NCBI GenBank assembly: GCA_029891345.1
Contig: CM056994.1
Span: 226,478,991 to 226,542,990, forward strand
From: Dryococelus australis
Taxonomy: Eukaryota; Arthropoda; Insecta; Phasmatodea; Phasmatidae
Length of the DNA stretch: 64,000 nt
Direction: 5' to 3'
Under the pieces are notes generated by a model. The model saw only the letters and a list, made by a program, of their open reading frames with translations, did no database searches and was not told the DNA's origin. The position numbers and the translations under genes are program-made. Position 1 is the stretch's first letter. Each line of letters begins with the position of its first letter. Positions 56,720-64,000 of this stretch are shown piece after piece.

Positions 56720-57835
56720 TGGGAAGATACTTTACATATAGTAGACTGTTTGGAATACTGTTGTACATTGTGCCAAACCCAAAGACAAGTATGATGCAAC
56801 TGGCTCAAGTGCGAAAGTCAAGGGACTTTCCTAACGAGGTGCATAACCTTCAATCAGAAGTTTCACCTCCTATGCATAGGCTGGTTGGATGAGACACTCA
56901 CATGGCCCGGCCTAGTCTATCACTGCCAGGTATGCCAGGGAGGCCTGATATACTACCCCTGGAACCCAGAGATAAGATATAGTTGCGAGTTGCACCATTG
57001 TGCCACTGAATTTCAGCCCCCAGAATTCAGCAGTCACCCACACGCGAACCCATTTAAATTCTTGCGGGAATGTGAGCAAGAATTTAGCGAATGTAGTATT
57101 CCGCATAAACTGTGGGTACAGAAGACTCAACTCCAATTAAAAGGTAAAGCCAAAATTTGGTGGGACAAATATGGCAAATTCAATAGCAAATGGGGATTAC
57201 TGAGCCACAGACTCACTTCTTAGCTCGCGGGGGGAGAAATTGGGGGAGAAGTCGTGGCCCAGCTGATCGCTGACTTCCACACAAAAACCCAGAGAGAGAC
57301 TGAGGAAGCGGATATATACATCAGAAGAAAAGGTCACGTGTACAAAAGCTTGTACCCTACAGAGACGGAAGCGAGCTGTGTACAATACATTATATGCACC
57401 CTCCTTCCTTCTCTTCGTAACCTCCTCATTACTTCCAAACCACAAAACATTGAAGCCCTGGTCAAGAGAGCCAGGGAAATTGAGAAAAATAACGCAGCCC
57501 AGATGTGGCTTGACAGCCCAGCTAGTGCCCCGAAGGTCACAGCAACTCCCCCTCCTCCTGCACGCCAGGGGGTCAACCGTCCACCACCACCCCGCCCCTC
57601 TCTATGGCCCTGCTGTTTGCACTGCCCAGGAAGTCATCTAAACAGAGATTGTCTGAACCGGCCATGCTACAGAGGAGAAGGGATAAATTACACGCAACCG
57701 TCAAGCGCCCAGCCTCGCTCGCAGGTACCCATCCGCAGGTACTCGAGTGTACCCATCCGGGAAAATGCCAATGCTGGGGTGCGCACAGGGCCATCAGTTC
57801 AGCACAAACCCGGCTCCTCCAAACCTCGAAACTAA
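56720..57835 (+). pseudogene. Gyp-7 gag with PHD-like finger and zinc knuckle
   Basis: Around 56,790-56,940 lies a PHD-like module with FHLLCIGWLDET and LVYHCQVCQGG. The Gag core follows (56,885-57,223): HANPFKFLRECEQEFSE and LQLKGKAKIWWDKYGKF. A second open frame (57,254-57,835, 193 residues) has MAQLIADFHTKTQRETEEAD, VQYIICTLLPSLRNLLITS, a Pro-rich linker and a CLHC-x3-H-x4-C knuckle at residues 121-133. Such knuckles bind the element RNA. Broken. Confidence 0.75.
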
Positions 57836-59363
57836 ATATGGAAACCCCAGGTTGTCCGGATCTAGAAGCTTCCAGCATTCTAATAGATATTAATGGATGT
57901 CCCTGTCTAGCAGGGTCCCTGTCTAGTTGGATTCTGTAGCTACAGAAACATCTTATGGAGCGACTTACTGATGCAGGACCAACCTGCAAACCTCCAATCG
58001 AAAATCAGGATAGTTAGGATGGCCTAACCAGGTCAAATCCTAGAACCTCGGAAGTCATGGTCCACCACGTACAACATACAACACCTTTCACAGTAACCAC
58101 AGTTATCGTTGAGGAAGTTATCCTTTGCCAACCTTGGTTGTGACGCGTGCCCACATATACTACTAGGCACAATGGTCGAGGGGTTTGTCTGCTAGACCAA
58201 AAGCAGGATGGTCTATATTAACTAGACGGCAGGAACGAGGGGTGTTGGTTAGTACGTATTGACTAGTGCTTCTTGGATGCTGTGGTCATAGTGAGTTTTA
58301 CCCAGGCGTAGCAAGCTTGGCCTACGCCAAACTGGCGATTCCACAAGTGAGCTTCGTTTGTCCAGAAGTGGACGTTATCCGAGCCGAATCACTGTAGCAG
58401 TGCCGGTTAACAGTCCTTTTACCACATGATAGCATGAGGGATGAATTCGTATTCACGGAGATACAAATAAGATAGATACCAGAGTAGTCGATTCTGATTC
58501 GTGCCTGAGTTGGGCGACGTGGTCCCGTTCCGCCTGTCACTCCGGAGTGGGTTGAAGAAGTGCACTCAACTGTCTGGCGGCAAGGAACGTTGCGTTTTGT
58601 TCCCTATGTTTACGGCCTTGCCTATGGTCATAAGGCATAGAGTGTATACTTACAGTATGCTAGGTACACCTTGATATGAACAAACTAAACACAGTTTATA
58701 GTGTCAGTCCGATTTTGGCTTGCTGACCAGGCTCTGTTAAGTCTCCACTGATCCCCTACGCATGCGAGCTGATCAGAGACGGGAAGCTGTTTGGGTCACC
58801 ATTGCCGCCACTGGATGTGCGTTCACACAGAGATTGCGGCAGGTTCAAGCTACAGATATCCTGGCACTAACAATGCTCTGGGATAAGGTAATAACTCGAG
58901 ACTGTCACTTCTCATTGGGTGAAGGTGTTACTAGTGGTTGTGTCTCCTTTGTTCCTCTCCGCCAGCACTGATACAGTGCTTTGGCAGTTGGAAAGCAACA
59001 GGTGGCCGTCTAATTGGTGTGTAGAAAATATTAAGGACCCCTGAGGGGCGCCCGCTGTTGAAGTTAAATTGGTTATATCAATTACCTAGTTCAAGTCAAT
59101 GGTGTACGTAGCAACCTGTGTATAGCAGGCAAACAGATAGATACTCGAAGAAATTAAAGCCGTACGGTAGGAAACAAAAGTATGTTTATGATGGTTGAAT
59201 AAACATGCGACGAGTACTACCTTCTACCAGGCAATTGAGTGCTGAAGATTGCTACCCTGGCCAGGTGTAGGCGACCTGGTTCTAATGGAAAAGCGGGAAA
59301 GAAATATCTAAACGAGAAAAGATATAATAATTTTTGAGGAAACAAAGTGAATTTAATGTGTTA

Positions 59364-60932
59364 TTGTCTGTCTCATTTAAGGTTTCCAGAATTTTATAGC
59401 TACTGCTGCCAACGTATTTAAAGCATAATACAGTAGCGTCCTTTTTGAAATAAAGTGTCAGCTGATCGCCATGTGAAGCAATGGTGGTATCCCCGAATAA
59501 CATGTATTTTTTCTTACATCAGCGAAAAATAAAATAGTGCACATTACAAATAAAAAAAAAAACAAGTAAGCATTTCAGAATAAACGTAAATAATATTTCG
59601 TTGTAGTATTCTGTATAATGTTATTAAACGTGTTCGTAGTTTCAAATTTGTTAAATTGCATAACAGAAATAATGAAAAAAGAGGGCTGTGTATCTTCACC
59701 AACCACCGACTGGACGCCATGTTGTTATTGTGTGATGCGATTTTTGTGTGCAGGCGTATCAATTTAGAAGTTCTAAATCGAATTAATGAATGTTGTGTGA
59801 ATAGTTTTTTAAAAATTCAAAATGCAGCAACTTGAAAATCCTTCATGCAATCACCATCGACAGCAAAACATTGTACGTGTTGCCAAAGGAGTCGAAGATA
59901 TGTTACTAATGGGAGAACTAGAAAGTCGTCCAGTGGTATTAAAAAAATAGAAACAAACGGCAGATTGCTTGTAATTTCATCAAAAATCGTCGCAAAGTAA
60001 ATAGCGATAAATTATGTACGTGAATATTTTGTGTGTGGTGTATTTTGAGAGGAATGTTTTTTGTACATGCTTAATTTATTGTAATTGCTAGACATAGGTT
60101 CCATAATTATTGATTGTAGAAACCTTTTTCAGTTCTAATTATCTATTTCTGTGTGTGATTTGACAGGCCTAACTCTTATTGGGTTTGTTCACTGTCTAAA
60201 TGAAATTTTTTTAAGGTAGGCTTAATGGTGACATTGCCTTTACACAGAACTCCAGCAGACTTTTTTTTTCTCGTAGTTCATTTTACTGCTCAGTTGTGAA
60301 TTGATGATTTGTTTTTATGATGCTCTCATCAGTTAATTATGTGAGAATCACATTCTTTTTTTAATGAATTCATTAAAATTTTCAAGAGGCATACAAAGAA
60401 GGCAATTCTGATCATACTTCGGGCCGGTAAGTTTTTGTATTCTCCATTAAATTGTTTAACATGTGTGATTTAATTTTGATTACAGTGTTAATTGTAACCA
60501 ACATGAATGTCTTTCTATCTTTCCTCAAAAAATTTCCTGTTGTGAGAGTTGCAAATTTGCGAGTCCAATGAAATTTATTGATTTAAAATATATATTTTTT
60601 GTGTTTGTGATTAATGATTTGATTGTAATAAATAATATATGTTTGATTAATTATAAGAATATAAATATATTTTATTGATAGTATTTTGATAACACAATGT
60701 AAATGTTACTATCAGAAATTTAAAAAAATATCCTTGTAATCACATATTTTCCTCAATTAGGCCTATAGTTGTCATGTTTGAAATGTCAAGGAAAAATTCA
60801 TATGATGTTGACATGTTTTGACAAGTCACACGGAAAGCACATGGTGGCAGAGGGATATGTATTCTGTTTGTTTACAAGGTACTACTTTTATACAATCTGT
60901 CAAAATCTCTAAACCTTACACGAGATAGACTA
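59364..60932. mobile_element. 1,569-bp TA-flanked DNA transposon
   Basis: Left end TTGTCTGTCTCATTTAAGG, right end (reverse complement) TAGTCTATCTCGTGTAAGG; both continue TTT and an ATTTT block within about 32 bases. TA lies on each side (59,362-59,363; 60,933-60,934). Removing it restores the LTR alignment: GAATTTAATGTGTTA joins GTGAGCATGTTTG, matching GAATTTAACGTATTGGTAAG in the Gyp-4 LTR (reverse complement). No transposase is encoded, so it is non-autonomous. The TA target suggests a Tc1/mariner-like superfamily. Confidence 0.85.
59822..59950 (+). other. short open frame inside the TA-flanked transposon
   Basis: ATG at 59,822 opens 42 residues starting MQQLENPSCNHHRQQNIVRV, with upstream sequence of higher complexity (about 59,690-59,820) resembling a 5' UTR. 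It is unlike a transposase. It may be a captured host first exon or chance. Confidence 0.2.
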
Positions 60933-61085
60933 TAGTGAGCATGTTTGCTGGTTGACGTGTCATCTACGGTGAAGTACCCGCAGGGGGCTTACTCAATGCT
61001 TCAAAGTTCTCTAGAGGTCCCAGCACTGAGCAGTGCTTAGGGAAGTGGCGAGAGAAGAACAAGCATCAGTCTCTATCTCGGCAGA

Positions 61086-61102
61086 GTCCTGATTTATATA
61101 GT
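61086..61102 (-). promoter_or_regulatory. TATA box of Gyp-8 LTR
   Basis: The minus strand reads CACTATATAAATCAGG, at the place of the TATA-like motif near 24,510 in Gyp-4. Confidence 0.6.
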
Positions 61103-61508
61103 GGGAGCTTGTAGGCTGCCAGCGCGGGGTGCGGGGAAGCCGTGACATCCTCCAGCCTTGGTTGGCGTGGGAGAACTATGGTCAGCGTTTCTGTTTCGTG
61201 CATTGTCGGCGGCGCTTGGCCTTGCCTGAAGTCTGGACAGTTCATCAGAGCGAGGGGGGAGGGGGTGCCTGCCTCCCGGTTTGCGTATCCTCCAGGTGAA
61301 GAGAATAAGCTCATAAATTTCCGTTATCTGCAGGGTAGGCAACGTGTCTCACACGTCTGTAGTTTTGGAAGAGGTATTCTTGGTGATGAGTCGTAATCAT
61401 ATTACATTAGTTGTATAAGCTGCATGTGTCAATTCGCCCCTCCTCTGTTGCGATGATTCATCGTGGAAAAGGTGGCGGAGAAAGGCGTAGGTCCCCTCTC
61501 TGGAAGGT

Positions 61509-61796
61509 CTAGAAGGTCTGGGTAGGCATCGGTAGACATGAAGAAGTAAATAGTATGGAAAAAAATGTTTGCAGACAGGTAGGCGGGACCCTTAAGTGTA
61601 GGGTGCTTGACCGCTGTAACGGCGCATGTTCTGTGCGGTCTTGTCGCCCGGCCAACGAAGCAAAACATGGTGAGTGGCGGCGGCCGGCTGGCGGCCTTGA
61701 TTCTCTCTCTCTTTTGGGTGGCCTCCTTCTCTGCCCCTCATCCTGTTTATCGGGCTTTGCTGATGAGGCGAGTGTGTGAATTTGCCAGTGTTGCAA
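61509..61796 (-). pseudogene. conserved small open frame before the Gyp-8 LTR
   Basis: 95 residues starting MQHWQIHTLASSAKPDKQDE and ending with PTCLQTFF and a hydrophobic stretch. It matches the open frame at 33,078-33,350 in Gyp-4. An acceptor-like TTTATCTTTCAG lies upstream on this strand (about 61,930-61,920). No known domain. Confidence 0.35.
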
Positions 61797-62446
61797 AGAT
61801 TATGGGTCAGGAAGCCGTGTGTGTCTGGTGTCCCCCTGGCCTGCACATCATATGCCTGCCATTAACAAATACAAGCATAACATTGGTGGATATTATATTG
61901 GAATCGTACATAACGTCCTGAAAGATAAATTATATAAAATAATGGTATGTCAAAATGAGGGGATTAAAGTAAGAATAATTATAATATGTACAAGCCTTAC
62001 TCTCGGAAGACGGGGAAATGCCACTACTATCCTGGAACTTGGTGCAGTGAGTTAAGAAAGAAAAGGAATATCTGTCCAGAGAACCTTTGTGTCTGTCAGT
62101 AAGCTAAATAGTTACGTGTGACAGATTGCGAGGTGGACAACTACATCCCCTTCAATAACTGGGTTGACTGATAAAATGAACACATGCATGACTATGGCTG
62201 CAATTTGGGCGAACGTTGGTCACTGAATACAACACACATAAACACTCTAATTTTGAAGTTAAACATATATTGAACCAGATTTGGGGAGCTTAAACGCTCA
62301 GAGTCTTTGGTTGATAACTGAGTAGGTGCACAAGATATTGCAAACAAAAGCACATTCAAGTATACTCATAAAAATACCCTCCTACAAAACAGCATTCTTT
62401 CTTGTAGGCGATTTTCACAATTTATAGTCACATTTATAGGTTTACG

Positions 62447-64000
62447 TAGACTCATTCTGCTTATACCATTTATCTACAATGATTGTGACTCATCTCACTG
62501 CAACCCTAGTGTACTACTTCTACACACGTGGGATTTAAACCCCGTGCCATCTCGTAGTCGGAATTATGGAATTAACTGTCTGCCACAATCCTGGAGGGCG
62601 GTCGGACACGTGGATACGAGGGGTTGCGAAAGACAGCGGCTCATCACCCCATCCCACCCCCTGCGCTGAGACAGGCCTTTAGCCACCTCTGGCCATGCAT
62701 GAGCGTCACCGAGTATATGTGAAGGCTGAGAGGTGACCAGGGTGTGCTACCCCTTCTGGCCTCGTACCTGAGGGATGTCACACGCCCTCCCCCACATCTG
62801 CCGCGACATGCACTGCTCTGCTATATAAGTCCGTGCGTGGTGTTCCTCGCCAGTTGTTTCTGCAGTCTTCTCCGAGCACCTGGGTGCTGGAGCCTACTAC
62901 TACTACTACTAGATCTTCAACAGTTCTTCCAAAGGCTGTCGCCAGTGACTCAACAGTCTTCAGCAGCCACCCAGAGGCTGCCATCTTTGCTGCACCGCTA
63001 CCGGATGCTCCAGCGACACCAATCGCCAATAGCTACCAGAAGCTTTCTGTAGCTACCTAGTATTCCACATGTAACTTCTTTGTTTCCTACAGACACTCTG
63101 CTTAGAGTTAGGTTTGTATTAAGTAACTTTCGACAATTTGTACTTCACTTCCCCAACTAGCCTAGGACCAGGTCACCTACACCTGGCTATCATAGGATTA
63201 CTTCCATCCACCGGTCTTCTTGGCAGGAGAGCATGTGTTACCGTGTTTAATAAGCTCTTAATAACACTGCTTTGTTTCTCTTAACTACAAGTCTCATTCA
63301 TTTGTAATGAACTGCTGGGAGGACCTCGAGCCTAGTACTGCCGACCGGAAACGGGAAGTTATTATTGCTGGGAATTAGTTACAACTGGAGACTTCCCTTT
63401 AGGCGGCTCCAATCTGAATACACACCCATTAGACGGCCATCTGTTTTATTCCTACCTAGTATACAGGTACTGGATGAATAGAATAGATGTGCCCCGACCA
63501 CTAGCAACACTTCTCAACCAGGGAGAGACAGTACATCTGAGTTGTATCCCTACCGGAGCACCTGGGTGCTGGCAGGGGTATTTGCTTAGGTGCTATGGCC
63601 TGGCCTTGGTTGGGATCGCACACCCTGTAATAGTCTTGGCAACCCATACAGCTCCAACGCTTCTGATCAGTCCGCAACCATGGGGGATCTTCTGAAGCAC
63701 CGGCGTACGCGTTGGCAAACTATTACCAGGCAACACTAATCTAGGGCTATCCATGTCCATGGTGCTCGATTCGAGATCATCCTTAGCTAAACCTGCTCTA
63801 TGCCATTTAAGGTGTAATATGGCGCAAGTAGGGAGGAGCAAAGAGTTGCACGCCTTGCTGCCAGGCAGCCGGCTGCTCTCGTACCACTCACAGCTAGTCG
63901 ACGAGCCAAACGAGATCATGCCACCTTACTCCGATCACTGGCACAGCCTACGTCTACTGTAACCAATCCAGCTTCTTTCCCGTCAGCACTGCTGCGCATG
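62447..64000 (+). mobile_element. Gyp-9: 5' LTR running off the window
   Basis: Plus-strand LTR related to Gyp-4: CTGCTTATACC and GACTCATC blocks near its start, CCTACACCTGGCTATCATAG near 63,177 (Gyp-4 has CCTACACCTGGCCAGCGTAG at 24,777) and TAGACGGCCATCTGTT near 63,430. The middle differs, so it is another subfamily. It starts inside the Gyp-8 3' region, which it interrupts. The LTR end and internal parts are beyond the window. Confidence 0.75.
62819..62832 (+). promoter_or_regulatory. TATA box of Gyp-9 LTR
   Basis: TGCTATATAAGTCCG, with a GC-rich upstream part, about 375 bp into the LTR. Position and context match the TATA of the Gyp-8 LTR. Confidence 0.65.

Larger units (their letters stand above)
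56118..58332 (+). mobile_element. Gyp-7: Ty3/Gypsy fossil, leader, gag and protease
   Basis: Plus-strand gag (about 56,720-57,840) and protease-like sequence (about 57,860-58,200) follow the primer site. The body stops at about 58,332, where the minus-strand Gyp-8 LTR ends, so RT to 3' LTR are displaced beyond the window or lost. Broken, with at least five breaks. It is older than Gyp-8. Confidence 0.75.
58333..62446 (-). mobile_element. Gyp-8: Gypsy fossil, 3' region and split 3' LTR
   Basis: Minus strand: a 3' internal region (62,446-61,432) homologous to 31,950-33,450 of Gyp-4, a purine tract (GAGGAGGGGCGAAT), then an LTR starting TGACACATGCAGCTTATACA at 61,431. The LTR runs 61,431-60,933, is interrupted by a DNA transposon, and resumes 59,363-58,333. 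Without the insert it measures about 1,523 bp, the same as the Gyp-4 LTR. It appears inserted into Gyp-7. Coding parts lie outside the window beyond Gyp-9 or are lost. Confidence 0.8.

Overview
This window reads as a piece of a large, repeat-packed arthropod genome. The signs are tRNA-derived SINEs of an insect type, an IS630/mariner-type transposase family common in insects and spiders, pogo- and hAT-type terminal repeats, BEL/Pao and Ty3/Gypsy retroelements, and AT-rich filler. No rRNA, intact tRNA, CRISPR array, prokaryotic operon or complete host gene is visible. The one convincing piece of host gene is a 103-bp exon at 52,086-52,188 (+). It has splice signals on both sides and encodes part of an MRG domain most like MSL3, so much of the window may be intronic.

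Layout, left to right. 1-4,099: AT-rich DNA with relics of DNA-transposon proteins, a lone pogo-type end and a 179-bp-period tandem/inverted repeat. 4,100-12,500: a minus-strand Gypsy fossil (Gyp-1) in two blocks, pol plus post-pol (4,100-7,435) and Gag N-terminus plus 5' LTR (9,720-12,500), the LTR carrying a SINE with an 11-bp target duplication. 15,813-18,180: plus-strand Gypsy fossil Gyp-2, followed by a 233-bp TA-flanked MITE. 18,416-24,159: plus-strand Gyp-3, whose 3' LTR was entered 30 bp from its start by Gyp-4 (24,160-34,980). Gyp-4 has both ~1.5-kb LTRs and a TAAT target duplication, and a second copy of the same MITE sits in its integrase region. 34,981-35,366: the rest of the Gyp-3 LTR meets a minus-strand LTR (Gyp-5). 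36,100-41,655: a minus-strand BEL/Pao fossil. 41,656-44,700: AT-rich DNA with a 171-bp pogo-like MITE. 44,760-51,490: minus-strand Gyp-6. 52,086-53,512: the host exon and a decayed transposase.

53,850-64,000 is a nested stack. Plus-strand Gyp-7 was entered by minus-strand Gyp-8; the Gyp-8 LTR is split by a 1,569-bp TA-flanked DNA transposon, and the Gyp-8 3' internal region is entered by plus-strand Gyp-9, which runs off the window.

The most unusual biological signal is shared by at least four of the Gypsy fossils: their Gag begins with one or two PHD-finger-like Cys/His modules carrying a GW(P/A/L)DE signature. Several of these elements also share a PBS-like sequence, a motif just upstream of the 3' LTR (TCTACGTCGC plus a purine tract), a proline-rich or repeat-bearing region after pol, and a long 3' region conserved between Gyp-4 and Gyp-8. 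All retroelements here look broken, each with several to many breaks.
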